Assembly (NCBI GenBank): GCA_963818985.1 | Contig: CAWFUJ010000012.1 | Span: forward strand, 62,001 to 126,000 | Direction of reading: 5' to 3' | Source: JAFEDN01 sp963818985 | GTDB taxonomy: Bacteria > Pseudomonadota > Gammaproteobacteria > Coxiellales > Coxiellaceae | Length of the DNA stretch: 64,000 nt | Shown: positions 52,396 through 62,239 of the stretch, in pieces | How the letters are laid out: every line of letters begins with the position of its first letter | How positions within the stretch are numbered: position 1 is the first letter of the stretch | The notes under the pieces: model-generated | What the model saw: only the letters and a program-made list of their open reading frames with translations | Told to the model about the DNA's origin: nothing | The model's database searches: none | Position numbers and translations under genes: made by a program

Positions 52396-52770
52396 GTGAA
52401 GGCTGCTCGACCAGTATATTTAAACCTATTGCGGATTAAGCTTCCAATCCCAGGCATTGTATCTATTTTGCATCGAGTTTCCGGGGTGGTGATCTTTCTA
52501 GGCTTGCCATTCTTATTGTATATTTTACATCATTCATTAATTTCTCAAAACAGCTTTGACCATCTGCAACAGGTTCTTGCCATGCCTGGTAATAAATTTA
52601 TTTTATGGGTGGTTTTGGCGGCGGTCATCTGGCATGTGCTCGCAGGCATTCGCCATTTACTCATGGATGTTGGGGTTGGAGAAAGTCTGACTGCTGCAAG
52701 GATGACTGCATGGTTTGTTGCGGTCATAAGTCTTGGCCTCATACTTTTATTGGGAGTATGGTTATGGTAA
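52396..52770 (+). CDS. sdhC: Succinate dehydrogenase cytochrome b556 subunit
   Basis: 124 aa from the GTG at 52396, with AAGGA 8 bp upstream; a TTG at 52390 is too close to that site. RPVYLNLLRIKLPIPGIVSILHRVSGVV is the conserved N-terminus (quinone-site Ser/Arg, SILHRVSG); three membrane helices follow, with haem-ligand-type His in HVLAGIRHLLMD. Membrane anchor of complex II. First gene of sdhCDAB-sucABCD. Confidence 0.95.
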   Translation: MKAARPVYLNLLRIKLPIPGIVSILHRVSGVVIFLGLPFLLYILHHSLISQNSFDHLQQVLAMPGNKFILWVVLAAVIWHVLAGIRHLLMDVGVGESLTAARMTAWFVAVISLGLILLLGVWLW

Positions 52771-53099
52771 CAAAGGCCTCACATACCGGATTACGTGATT
52801 GGCTGGCTCAGCGAATCACAGCGGTTATTATCGGTATTTATGCTTTATATATCAGCATATATTTGTTAGTTAATCAGCCCTTGTATTATGCTCAATGGAA
52901 AAATTTATTCCATCTGGTGGGAGTTAGAATTGCGACCTTGGTAGTTTTAATTGCGATCTTATGGCACGCATGGCTTGGTCTTTGGATAGTGATGACTGAT
53001 TATATTAAAAGTATCGGATTACGGATCTTATTACAAAGCTTGGTGATTATTTTGTTAGTGGCCTATGTCATCTGGGGCATAGAAATTTTGTGGGGATGA
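52764..53099 (+). CDS. sdhD: Succinate dehydrogenase membrane anchor subunit
   Basis: 111 aa from the ATG at 52764, overlapping the sdhC stop; GGGAG sits 7 bp before it. HTGLRDWLAQRITAVIIGIYALYI is the conserved start, followed by three membrane helices with AILWHAWLGLWIVMTDYI (haem-side His region). Intact. Confidence 0.93.
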   Translation: MVTKASHTGLRDWLAQRITAVIIGIYALYISIYLLVNQPLYYAQWKNLFHLVGVRIATLVVLIAILWHAWLGLWIVMTDYIKSIGLRILLQSLVIILLVAYVIWGIEILWG

Positions 53100-54880
53100 A
53101 CACAGGTCTTATGCAAATCAAAGAAAAACAATTTGATGCCATCATTGTCGGCGCGGGTGGAGCAGGTTTACGCGCTGCCTTACAATTGGCGCAATCTAAT
53201 TATAAAGTGGCTGTCATTTCTAAAGTTTATCCAACTCGTTCGCATACCGTGTCTGCACAGGGTGGAATTGCCGCCGCATTGGGAAATGTCGTGGAAGATC
53301 ATTGGGAATGGCATATGTATGACACGATCAATGGTTCAGATTATTTAGGTGATCAAGATGCGATTGAATATATGTGTCAAAACGCCCCGGCTTCTGTGTA
53401 TGAATTAGAGCACATGGGTTTGCCTTTTTCGCGCTTAGACAACGGCAAAATTTATCAGCGCGCATTCGGTGGTCATACCCAAAACTATGGCGGGTGAACC
53501 AACCAAACGTACCTGTTCGGCTGCTGATCGAACCGGTCATGCGATGGTCCACACCATGTACCAAAAAAATTTGGAAGCGAAAACCCATTTTTTTAGTGAA
53601 TGGTATGTGATTGATCTGAGTTAAAAATACCCAAGGCGGAGTGGCGGGTGTTGTGGCCATTTGCTTGGAAACGGGAGAGTTGGTATTTTTTAAAGCACGT
53701 GCCACCATCCTAGCTACGGGCGGAGCAGGGCGGATTTACGCCACCACTTCTAACGCTTTTATCAATAGTGGCGATGGCCTAGGCATGGTCCTTCGAGCTG
53801 GATTCCCGCTGGAAGATATGGAGTTTTGGCAATTTCATCCCACTGGGATCGCCGGGGTTGGCTGTCTGATTAGCGAAGGGGTGCGCGGCGAGGGTGGCTA
53901 TTTGCTCAATAAAAAGGGTGAGCGATTCATGGAGCGTTATTCTCCACACCTCAAAGATTTAGATTGTCGTGATGTGGTCTCCCGTTCCATCATTATGGAA
54001 ATTTTAGCGGGCAATGGCTGTGGGCCTGAGGGTGATTACGTTTTACTAAAGGTAGATCACCTGGGCGCTGATTTGATTAAGCAACGTTTACCTGGTATTC
54101 GCGAATTATCAATGACTTTTGCGAATGTCGATCCGATCAAAGAACCGATTCCTACCACGCCTACTTGTCATTATATGATGGGAGGTATTCCCACCAACAT
54201 CAATGCCCAAGTGCTCACCCAAGATGCGGATGGCAATGATCAAGTTGTTCCCGGATTATATGCCGCGGGTGAATGTGCTTGCGTGTCGGTGCATGGGGCA
54301 AATCGTTTAGGAACTAATTCATTATTGGATTTAGTGGTGTTTGGCCGTGCCGCAGGGATCCATCTGCAAAAGGCCTTGCGCAGCGAGTTGGAAGACGCAC
54401 CGGCTGACAATCAAGAATTAGAGCGGGTTCGTCTCCGCCTAGCGCGCTGGAACAATAAAAATAATACTGAAGACCCTATTGCGATCCGCAAAGAGATGCG
54501 TGAATATTATGCAAAATAATTTTGGCGTGTTTCGTGATCAAAAGCATATGCAACCGGCCTTAAAGAAATTATTAGAATTGGAACAAAGTTTGCAAACTGC
54601 GCGATTATCTGACCATAGTCAGATTTTCAATAATAATCGTATCGAGATGCTAGAATTAGATAACCTCATGCAGATTGCCGTGGCGACAGCTGTGTGCGCG
54701 CTTCAGCGTAAAGAAAGTCGCGGCGCACATGCCCGCTATGATTTTCCAGCACGCGATGATAAAAATTGGTTAGTCCACTCCTTGTATTTTGCTGATGGTC
54801 GTCTAGGGTGTCGGCCGGTCAATCAAGCACCCAAATATGTACCACCATTTCGGCTTAAAGAACGAGAAGAAACATTATGA
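53096..54880 (+). pseudogene. sdhA: Succinate dehydrogenase flavoprotein, three +1 frameshifts
   Basis: Start ATG at 53096 overlaps the sdhD stop (ATGA). Homology covers the full ~590-residue SdhA: FDAIIVGAGGAGLRAALQLA (FAD), RSHTVSAQGGIAAALGN (flavinylated His), FWQFHPTGIAG, GEGGYLLN, PTCHYMMGGIPTN, HGANRLGTNSLLDLVVFGRAAG and the C-terminal RLGCRPVNQAPKYV. The frame breaks at ~53494 (GGG for GG; protein should run GGEPTKRTCSAADRTGH), ~53619 (extra A before GTTAAAAATACC) and ~54507 (extra T; EYMQNNFGVFRDQ). Each is a single inserted base; between breaks the sequence is perfectly conserved. Either real decay or base errors. Confidence 0.92.
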
Positions 54881-55599
54881 GTTCAAAATCCCGTAAAATG
54901 ACATTTTCTATCCATCGTTTTGATCCAGAAGGCGATCGTCCGCCCTATATGCAAGATTATGAGTTAGACATCTCTACCATTAAAGGGGGTATGTTATTAA
55001 ATGCTTTAGAGGCAATTAAAGAAACTCAAGATCCTACCTTAGGATTTCGACGTTCTTGTGGAGAAGGAGTTTGCGGCTCGGATGGCATGAATATCAATGG
55101 CAAAAATGGCTTAGCTTGTATTACCAAATTACATGATTTGCCCGATCGAGTAGTATTACAGCCCTTGCCTAGTTTTCCGATTATTCGCGATTTAATCGTG
55201 GATATGGAGAAATTCTTCGCTCAATATGAAAAAGTAAAACCCTATTTACAAAATAGAAATCCGACTCCCACCACTGAACGTTTACAGTCGCCGGCAGAGC
55301 GCGCTAAATTAGATGGGTTATATGAATGTATTTTATGCGCTTGCTGCACCAGTTCATGTCCGTCTTATTGGTGGAATCCTGATAAATTTATCGGCCCTGC
55401 AGGATTGCTCAATGCTTACCGTTTTATTGTCGATAGTCGCGACACGGAAACCGAGGCACGCTTGGAAGCACTTAAAGATCCTTACAGCGCTTTTCGTTGT
55501 CGTACCATTATGAATTGTGCTGATGTATGTCCCAAAGGTTTAAATCCTGCAGAAGCCATCGCCAAGATACGTCGAGAAATGTTACATCATACTGAATAA
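54877..55599 (+). CDS. sdhB: Succinate dehydrogenase iron-sulfur subunit
   Basis: 240 aa, ATG overlapping the sdhA stop by 4 bp. Cluster ligands present: RRSCGEGVCGSDGMNINGKN and LAC for [2Fe-2S]; CILCACCTSSCPSYWWNP and CRTIMNCADVCPKGLNP for [4Fe-4S] and [3Fe-4S]. Transfers electrons from SdhA flavin to quinone. Intact although its partner sdhA is broken as written. Confidence 0.96.
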   Translation: MSSKSRKMTFSIHRFDPEGDRPPYMQDYELDISTIKGGMLLNALEAIKETQDPTLGFRRSCGEGVCGSDGMNINGKNGLACITKLHDLPDRVVLQPLPSFPIIRDLIVDMEKFFAQYEKVKPYLQNRNPTPTTERLQSPAERAKLDGLYECILCACCTSSCPSYWWNPDKFIGPAGLLNAYRFIVDSRDTETEARLEALKDPYSAFRCRTIMNCADVCPKGLNPAEAIAKIRREMLHHTE

Positions 55600-55615
55600 A
55601 AAATTGGGTAAAACA

Positions 55616-58438
55616 ATGTCTGAGCAAAAATCATCTTTAAAAAATTGGCAATTAACCTCTTATTTATCAGCCGCTAATGCTGAATATATTGAAAACCTTT
55701 ATGAACAATTTTTGCAAGATCCCAATCAGGTGAGCAGTGAATGGCGCAGTTATTTTAGCACTTTAGCCAATGGCCGTGTGGATGCTGGAGAGTTACAAGA
55801 TATCTCTCATCGCCAGATTCAAGAACACTTTCGGCAGTTAGCCAGACAGCCTAAAGTTGCGATGGCCGCGGCGCCCATTGCTGCCGATCAAGAATCGGTG
55901 GATCGACTCATCACTGCATGCCGCCGTTTTGGGCATTTGAATGCAAACATTAATCCATTGGGTTTTGAGGCGCCTATCGATCCGCGCTTAGAATTAAAGC
56001 ATTATCAACTGGGTCCAGCACAAATGGACCAACAATTTTTGACTCGTGGCATTTTAACGAAAACGCATGCCACTCTGAAAGAAATTTATCAAGCTTTGCG
56101 TGAAATTTACTGTGGCAGTATCGGTATCGAATACACCCGCATTGGGAATGAAGAAGAGCGAGCGTGGCTACGTGAATATATGGAAAATCGTCTGCCTCAT
56201 TTAACCTTCGATCCCGAATTCAAACGCAATATTTTTCAAAAATTAAATGCCGCCGATGGCTTGGAAAAATATTTAGAACGTAAATATACAGCTCAAAAAC
56301 GCTTTTCGATTGAAGGCGCCGACGCATTAATTCCTATGCTGGATGAATTAGCCAAGCGTGCGTGCGCTGCCGGTGTGAGTGAAATGGTGATTGGCATGGC
56401 GCATCGCGGCAGGCTCAATGTATTATTAAATACCATGGGCCAAGCGCCCTATGAGTTATTTCAAGAATTTGAAGGTACTAAAAATTATGGTTTAACCACT
56501 GGCGATGTTAAATATCACAACGGTTATTCTGGCAATATGAAAACCCCAAGTGGTTATTTGCATTTGTCTTTAATGTGTAATCCTTCACACTTGGAATTTG
56601 TTAATACCGTGGTGATGGGTTCTGTTCGTGCACGTCAGGAACGTGAATCACCCCAAAGTAGCGCTTATCAAGATTACGCAGTGCCGGTCATGATTCATGG
56701 TGATGCTGCTTTTATTGGTCAAGGCATTATCCAAGAATCGCTGAATATGTCCAATACCCGTGCCTATTCAGTGGGAGGATCCATCCATATCATCGTCAAT
56801 AATCAAGTAGGCTTTACCACCAGTGATCCTCGCGATAGTCGTTCTTCAACTTATTGTTCCGATGCAGCAAAAACTTTGGATGTGCCGATTTTACATGTCA
56901 ATGGTGATGATGCAGAAGCCGCGGTAAAAGCAGTTCAAATTGCCATTGATTATCGCATGAAGTTTCACAAAGACGCGGTGATTGATTTAGTGTGTTATCG
57001 CCGTCATGGACATAATGAAGCCGATGAACCTCGGGCTACTCAGCCGCTGATGTATGCCATCATCGATAAACATCCAGTCCCAAGATTAATCTACGCAGAA
57101 AAATTAATCAAAGAAGGCGTGTTAAAACCTGAAGAAATTGATGAATCATGGGAAAATTATCGAGTTCAATTAGAAGAAGGCCATACCGTTGCGCCGGTTA
57201 TTCAAGATGGATTTATCAAGCGCTTCCCACCCCCCAATTGGGCGCCCTACATTAACCAAACTTGGGCGATCCAAACCGATACCTCAGTGCCGAAGAAAAC
57301 ATTATTAGAGCTAGGCAAGAAAATAACCCATATGCCATCGGGCTTCAAATTACAACGCAATGTGGCGATGATCATGCAAGCTCGCGAAAAAATGACGGCC
57401 GGTGAACAACCTATCGATTGGGGGTACGCTGAGACTATCGCCTACGCTTCACTATTAACAGAAGATTGCCGCATTCGTTTTACTGGAGAGGACTCACGGC
57501 GTGGCACTTTTTTCCATCGCCATGCCGCGGTATTTGATCAAGAGAATGGTGAATGCTATCTGCCCTTGGCGCATCTGAATGCTGAGCAAGCGCGCATTGA
57601 TATTTATGATTCACTATTGTCTGAAGCGGGAGTGATTGGATTTGAATATGGCTATTCCATGTCCGCTCCACAAACTTTAGTGATTTGGGAAGCACAGTAT
57701 GGAGATTTTGCCAATGTGGCTCAGGTTTATATCGATCAATTTTTAAGTTCTGGTTGGCAAAAATGGAACCGATTAAGCGGATTAGTGCTGTTATTGCCGC
57801 ACGGTCAGCAAGGTGAAGGTCCAGAGCATTCTTCGGCACGATTAGAACGATATTTACAATTATGCGCGCAGGAGAATATGCAAGTATTTGTGCCAAGTAC
57901 TCCAGCCCAAATATTTCATTTACTGCGCAGGCAAGTGCTGCGGCCGTATCGGACCCCATTGATTGTCATGAGTCCAAAAAATTTATTAAGACATAAATTA
58001 GCAGTCTCTTCGATAGACGATTTGGCGAATGGGCAATTACAATTAGTCATTTCAGAAGTGGATCCGATTGAAGTGAAGAAAGTGCGCAAAGTGATTTTAT
58101 GTTCTGGAAAAGTCTATTATGAGCTGCTGGAAAAGCGTCGTGAACAAAAACAAAATGATATTGTCATTATTCGTTTAGAACAGCTTTATCCATTTCCAGA
58201 ACACGAGTTAAAGCAAGCGTTAAAGCCTTATAGTCATGTAAAAGCTGTGGTGTGGTGTCAAGAAGAACCTAAGAATCAAGGTGCATGGTATATCATGTAC
58301 GATCGTTTTTTGAGCTGCTTACCTAAACAAAGTCAATTAGAATACGCAGGCCGAGAATCAATGGCCGCGCCTTCAGGTGGGTATTCAGCATTACACAAAA
58401 AACAACAAGCTGCATTGATCGCCCAGGCATTGAGTTGA
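55616..58438 (+). CDS. sucA: 2-oxoglutarate dehydrogenase E1
   Basis: 940 aa from the ATG at 55616 (MSEQKSSLKNWQLTSYLSAANAEYIENLYEQFLQDPNQVSSEWRSYF, the E2-binding N-terminus). Thiamine-diphosphate core: VIGMAHRGRLNVLLN, HGDAAFIGQGIIQESLNMS, HIIVNNQVGFTT, HVNGDDAEAAVKAV, VCYRRHGHNEADEP. C-terminal transketolase-like part FRHRHAAVFDQ-type motif (FFHRHAAVFDQ), GFEYGYS, LLPHGQQGEGPEHSSARLER. Decarboxylates 2-oxoglutarate. Full length with no lesion. Confidence 0.98.
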   Translation: MSEQKSSLKNWQLTSYLSAANAEYIENLYEQFLQDPNQVSSEWRSYFSTLANGRVDAGELQDISHRQIQEHFRQLARQPKVAMAAAPIAADQESVDRLITACRRFGHLNANINPLGFEAPIDPRLELKHYQLGPAQMDQQFLTRGILTKTHATLKEIYQALREIYCGSIGIEYTRIGNEEERAWLREYMENRLPHLTFDPEFKRNIFQKLNAADGLEKYLERKYTAQKRFSIEGADALIPMLDELAKRACAAGVSEMVIGMAHRGRLNVLLNTMGQAPYELFQEFEGTKNYGLTTGDVKYHNGYSGNMKTPSGYLHLSLMCNPSHLEFVNTVVMGSVRARQERESPQSSAYQDYAVPVMIHGDAAFIGQGIIQESLNMSNTRAYSVGGSIHIIVNNQVGFTTSDPRDSRSSTYCSDAAKTLDVPILHVNGDDAEAAVKAVQIAIDYRMKFHKDAVIDLVCYRRHGHNEADEPRATQPLMYAIIDKHPVPRLIYAEKLIKEGVLKPEEIDESWENYRVQLEEGHTVAPVIQDGFIKRFPPPNWAPYINQTWAIQTDTSVPKKTLLELGKKITHMPSGFKLQRNVAMIMQAREKMTAGEQPIDWGYAETIAYASLLTEDCRIRFTGEDSRRGTFFHRHAAVFDQENGECYLPLAHLNAEQARIDIYDSLLSEAGVIGFEYGYSMSAPQTLVIWEAQYGDFANVAQVYIDQFLSSGWQKWNRLSGLVLLLPHGQQGEGPEHSSARLERYLQLCAQENMQVFVPSTPAQIFHLLRRQVLRPYRTPLIVMSPKNLLRHKLAVSSIDDLANGQLQLVISEVDPIEVKKVRKVILCSGKVYYELLEKRREQKQNDIVIIRLEQLYPFPEHELKQALKPYSHVKAVVWCQEEPKNQGAWYIMYDRFLSCLPKQSQLEYAGRESMAAPSGGYSALHKKQQAALIAQALS

Positions 58439-58486
58439 AGGGGGAGCAATTGTGTCATTAATTTTTTATTTTATTTGGAATTGATT

Positions 58487-59677
58487 ATGCTGGAAATAAA
58501 AGTACCGGTGTTACCGGAATCGGTTGCAGATGCAACTGTGGCTAAATGGTATAAAAAAGTAGGTGATAGTGTACACCGTGATGAGCAATTAGTGGATCTT
58601 GAAACCGATAAGGTCATGCTTGAAGTCCCGGCTCCAGATAATGGTGTGATCACTGAAATATTGATAGGCGAGGGTAAAACCGTAAAAGCCGGTACCGTGA
58701 TTGCACTGTTGACTGAGGGCGAAGCCACGCCAGCAAAGTCGAGCAAAACACCTGAAAAAGCTTCTGAAAAAGTGCCAGAAAAAAAAGAGCAACCCCCAGA
58801 AACCGAAAAAAAAACCGAAGAATCTACTACCGACTTATCTCCCGCAGTGCGAAGGCTGATCGCTGAAAAAAACTTGGATACTAACCAAATCAAAGCGACC
58901 GGAAAAGGTGGACGTCTTACCAAAGAAGATGTGGAAAAACATATCCAGACACAATCCTCTACTCCTTCTGAAGCTCGCAATGAGAAAAGAGTGCCGATGT
59001 CACGCCTGCGAGCACGCATTGCTGAGCGATTGGTGACAATCCAACACCAAGCCGCCCTGTTAACCAGCTTCAACGAAGTGAATATGCAGCCGGTGATGGA
59101 ATTGCGCCAAAATTACAAAGAACGTTTTGAAAAAACTCATGGGGTGCGTTTAGGGTTTATGTCTTTCTTTGTTAAAGCTGCTGTCGAAGCTTTAAAACGT
59201 TTCCCTGTCGTCAATGCCTCTGTGGATGGCAACGATATTATTTATCATAATTATTTTGACATTGGCATTGCCGTAGGTGGTGGACCGCGTGGGTTTGTTG
59301 TGCCGATTGTGCGCGATGCAGATCTATTAAGCATGGCTGATATTGAAAAGAAGATTCGCGAATATGCCGATAAAGTTCAAAATAATAAATTAACAATTGA
59401 AGAAATGACCGGCGGCACATTTACCATTACCAATGGTGGCGTGTTTGGTTCTATGTTGTCCACGCCGATTATTAATCCACCCCAAAGTGCGATTTTGGGC
59501 ATGCATAAAATTGTGGAACGTCCTATCGTCGAACAAGGTGCAATCGTGGTGCGGCCGATGATGTATGTGGCATTGACTTATGATCACCGCATTATCGATG
59601 GCAGTGAGGCGGTGCAATTTTTAGTAGTGATTAAAGAATTACTCGAAGATCCCGCTCGATTATTATTACAAGTTTGA
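58487..59677 (+). CDS. sucB: Dihydrolipoamide succinyltransferase (E2)
   Basis: 396 aa from the ATG at 58487 (MLEIKVPVLPESVADATVAKW). Lipoyl domain with LVDLETDKVMLEV (lipoylated Lys), a Glu/Pro/Lys linker, peripheral-subunit-binding domain (SPAVRRLIAEKNLDTNQIKATGKGGRLTKEDV) and catalytic core ending ALTYDHRIIDGSEAVQFL (His-x3-Asp-Gly). Forms the 2-oxoglutarate dehydrogenase core with SucA. Intact; sucC follows after 7 bp. Confidence 0.98.
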   Translation: MLEIKVPVLPESVADATVAKWYKKVGDSVHRDEQLVDLETDKVMLEVPAPDNGVITEILIGEGKTVKAGTVIALLTEGEATPAKSSKTPEKASEKVPEKKEQPPETEKKTEESTTDLSPAVRRLIAEKNLDTNQIKATGKGGRLTKEDVEKHIQTQSSTPSEARNEKRVPMSRLRARIAERLVTIQHQAALLTSFNEVNMQPVMELRQNYKERFEKTHGVRLGFMSFFVKAAVEALKRFPVVNASVDGNDIIYHNYFDIGIAVGGGPRGFVVPIVRDADLLSMADIEKKIREYADKVQNNKLTIEEMTGGTFTITNGGVFGSMLSTPIINPPQSAILGMHKIVERPIVEQGAIVVRPMMYVALTYDHRIIDGSEAVQFLVVIKELLEDPARLLLQV

Positions 59678-59684
59678 GGAAGTT

Positions 59685-60834
59685 ATGAATTTACATGAAT
59701 ATCAAGCCAAACATTTATTAAAACAATATGGCGTTCCAGTACCGGATGGGAAGTGGTTAGCGTCAGGAAAGTGCATTAGAGGTGTCCACGCTTCTCGGCG
59801 GTCAACGCTGGGTAGTTAAAGCCCAAGTCCATGCGGGCGGGCGTGGAAAAGCGGGCGGAGTCAAAATCGTCAAAAGTAAAGAAGAGGTGGTCAATGCTGT
59901 TAAAGCCTTATTGGGCACTCGTTTGGTGACTTATCAAACTGATGAGCACGGTCAACCCGTCAATCAAGTTTTGATCGAGCAACCTTCTGACATCGAACGA
60001 GAATTATATTTAGGAGCCGTCATTGATCGTGCTTCACAGCGCGTTGTTTTCATGGCTTCAACTGAAGGTGGCATGGAAATTGAGAAAGTTGCAAAAAACC
60101 ATCCCGAAAAAATTTTAACGATCTCTATCGATCCTCTGGTGGGCTTGCAACCTTACCAATGCCGTCAATTATTTTTTGATTTAAAGCTGGATAACAGTCA
60201 ATTGTCAGCTTTCACCCATATTCTTTTGGGCTTATATAAAATGTTTATTGAGTGAGATTTAAGTTTATTGGAAATTAATCCTTTAGTGCTCACCAAAGAC
60301 GGAAAATTAATTTGCTTAGATGGCAAAATTAATATTGATGATAATGCCATGTATCGGCAATCAGAACTTCGTGAAATGCGTGATCCTTCGCAAGAAGATG
60401 AGCGTGAAAATCGTGCTCTGCAATGGAATTTAAATTATATTGCGTTGGATGGTGACATAGGTTGCATGGTCAATGGCGCGGGTTTAGCGATGGCGACGAT
60501 GGATCTCATCAAATTAAATGGTGGTAAACCTGCTAATTTTTTAGATGTCGGTGGAGGCGCCACAGAGGAACGCGTTAGCGAAGCATTTAAGATTATTATT
60601 TCCGATAAAAATGTCAAAGGCATTTTAGTGAATATTTTCGGTGGCATTGTTCGTTGTGATTTAATTGCAGATGGGATTATCAGTGCAGTTTCCGAAGTGG
60701 GGGTCAAAGTTCCAGTGGTGGTGCGTTTAGAAGGAAATCGTGCTGAGGAAGGTGGGAAAAAATTAATGGAAAGTGGTTTAAACATAATTGCGGCCCAAGG
60801 TTTCACCGATGCGCCCAAAAAATCGTTGCTTTAA
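59685..60834 (+). pseudogene. sucC: Succinyl-CoA synthetase beta subunit, frameshift plus in-frame TGA
   Basis: Starts MNLHEYQAKHLLKQYGVPVPDG at 59685 after GAGGAAG. A frameshift near 59763-59775 is needed to reach ALEVSTLLGGQRWVVKAQVHAGGRGKAGGVK. In the new frame a TGA at 60253 interrupts KMFIE-stop-DLSLLEINPLVLTKDGKLICLDGK (normally Arg or Lys in ...E(K/R)DLSLLEINPL). The rest (MVNGAGLAMATMDLIK, FLDVGGGA, VNIFGGIVRCDLIADGI, VRLEGNRAEEG) is well conserved to 60834. Two lesions in an otherwise recognisable ~385-residue protein. Confidence 0.92.
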
Positions 60835-60860
60835 CGGGCAAGAAGTAAAGAGGTAGTTGA

Positions 60861-61730
60861 ATGAGTATTTTAGTTGATGAAAACACCAGAGTATTTGTCA
60901 GGGATTTACTGGTAAGCAAGGCACTTTTCATTCCGAGCAAGCAATTGATTATGGCACGAAGATGGTAGGAGGCGTCACGCCAGGTAAAGGCGGTGAAAAA
61001 CATCTGGGTTTACCTGTATTTAATAGCGTGCGGAAGCCGTGGAAGCGACGGATGCCGATGCCAGTGTTATTTATGTGCCCGCACCTTTTTGCAAAGATTC
61101 AATTATAGAAGCGGCTGAGGCTGGTATTAAATTAATTGTCTGTATTACCGAAGGGTATCCCAGTATTAGACATGCTTATCGTTAAAACTTATTTAAAAGA
61201 TAATAAATACCCGATTGATTGGCCCCAATTGCCCAGGCATTATCACTCCGGGCGCTTGCAAAATTGGTATTATGCCAGGACATATTCATCAGCCCGGCAA
61301 GGTGGGTATTGTGTCACGTTCGGGAACTTTAACGTATGAAGCGGTGGCCCAAACCACTCAATTGGGGTTAGGTCAAAGTACCTGTGTTGGAATTGGTGGG
61401 GATCCTATTCCAGGCATGAATTTTATCGATGTCCTGCAGTTATTTGAAAAAGATCCACAAACAGAAGTGATTATCATGGTGGGTGAAATTGGGGGAAGTG
61501 CTGAAGAGGAAGCTGCAGAATTTATCCAACGCCACGTCACTAAACCTGTGGTTTCTTATATTGCCGGCGTGACTGCGCCTGCGGGCAAACGCATGGGTCA
61601 TGCTGGCGCGATTATTGCCGGAGGCAAAGGCACCGCCGCAGAAAAGTTCGCAGCTCTGGAAGCAGCCGGAGTCCAAACTGTAAAGTCTCCCGCAGAAATG
61701 GGCAAGGCCGCTGCTGAAATTTTGCGATAA
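60861..61730 (+). pseudogene. sucD: Succinyl-CoA synthetase alpha subunit, four frameshifts
   Basis: Starts MSILVDENTRV at 60861. Conserved pieces fall in alternating frames: QGFTGKQGTFHSEQAIDYG, MVGGVTPGKGGEKHLGLPVFNSV, EAVEATDADASVIYVPAPFCKDSI, IPVLDMLIVKTYLKD, GPNCPGIITPGACKIGIMPGHIH and the active-site GKRMGHAGAIIAGGKG. Shifts: -1 at ~60899 (lost C), -1 at ~61030 (GTGGCGG to GTGCGG), +1 at 61153-61155 (GGG for GG), +1 at ~61208. The net shift is zero and the last ~170 codons are intact. Confidence 0.92.
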
Positions 61731-61791
61731 AGTATCCCCTCTCCCATCAGGGCTAACCTATGCACAGAAGTTCTTACTTTGAACCATCCTC

Positions 61792-61951
61792 GTCAATATT
61801 TTCCGTCGCCAGGGAATCGCGGGTCAATCGCAATGGCGGGGCCTGGCAAAGGTTGTGCTTTTTCCGTGCTCGCGAGTACGCTCCGCGCGCAAAAAGCACA
61901 ACCTTTGCCACCCGCCGACAAAGCTCGCGCCTGGCGACGGAAAATATTGAC
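61792..61951 (+). repeat. Palindromic element, copy A
   Basis: Outer stem GTCAATATTTTCCGTCGCC / GGCGACGGAAAATATTGAC; inner stem AAGGTTGTGCTTTTT / AAAAAGCACAACCTT around CCGTGCTCGCGAG...CGCGCGC. Compared with copy B, both sides of each stem change together. Confidence 0.85.
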
Positions 61952-62017
61952 TTCCAAATGCGCTAGCTTTCGAAAGCGGTGTTAGTATAAACTTTCAATT
62001 CCTAATCCATTTGCTTA

Positions 62018-62178
62018 GTCAATATTTCCCACCGCCAGGCGCTAGCTTTGTCGGCGGGTGGCAGAGAAAATTGCTTTTTGCGCGCGGAGCGTAATCGCGA
62101 GCACGGAAAAACAATTTTCTCTGCCAGGCCCCGCCATTGCGATTGACCCGCGATTCCCTGGCGGTGGGAAATATTGAC
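62018..62178 (-). repeat. Palindromic element, copy B
   Basis: Outer stem GTCAATATTTCCCACCGCC / GGCGGTGGGAAATATTGAC; inner stem GAGAAAATTGCTTTTT / AAAAACAATTTTCTC. Its complement aligns along its length with copy A, and differences are paired across the stems. Confidence 0.85.
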
Positions 62179-62239
62179 GGGGTTGGTTAAACTCTTAACA
62201 CTTCTGTGCATAGGTTAGCCCTGACGGGAGAGGGGAAAT

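Larger units (their letters stand above)
61736..62235. repeat. Long inverted-repeat pair of nested palindromic elements
   Basis: Outer arms: CCCCTCTCCCATCAGGGCTA continuing to ~61771, and the complement at ~62200-62235 (one mismatch in the first 20). Inside lie two ~160-bp palindromic elements in opposite orientation (61792-61951 and 62018-62178). Much GC-richer than its surroundings. It occupies the whole gap between sucD and the next gene; the right arm supplies that gene's ribosome site. Confidence 0.85.

Noticed and set aside
58471..59073. 200-codon minus-strand ORF opposite sucB
   Set aside because: Mirror frame of a strongly conserved gene; low-complexity Ser/Phe/Val-rich translation with no support.
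60253..60255. In-frame TGA in sucC as evidence of TGA recoding
   Set aside because: Other genes here (lpxH neighbourhood, sdhD, rnc, sucB) use TGA as a normal stop with overlapping starts, so the genetic code is standard.
61760..62211. Short ORFs (~68 codons) in the palindromic elements
   Set aside because: They are by-products of the GC-rich inverted repeat; similar peptides appear on both strands because the DNA is palindromic.
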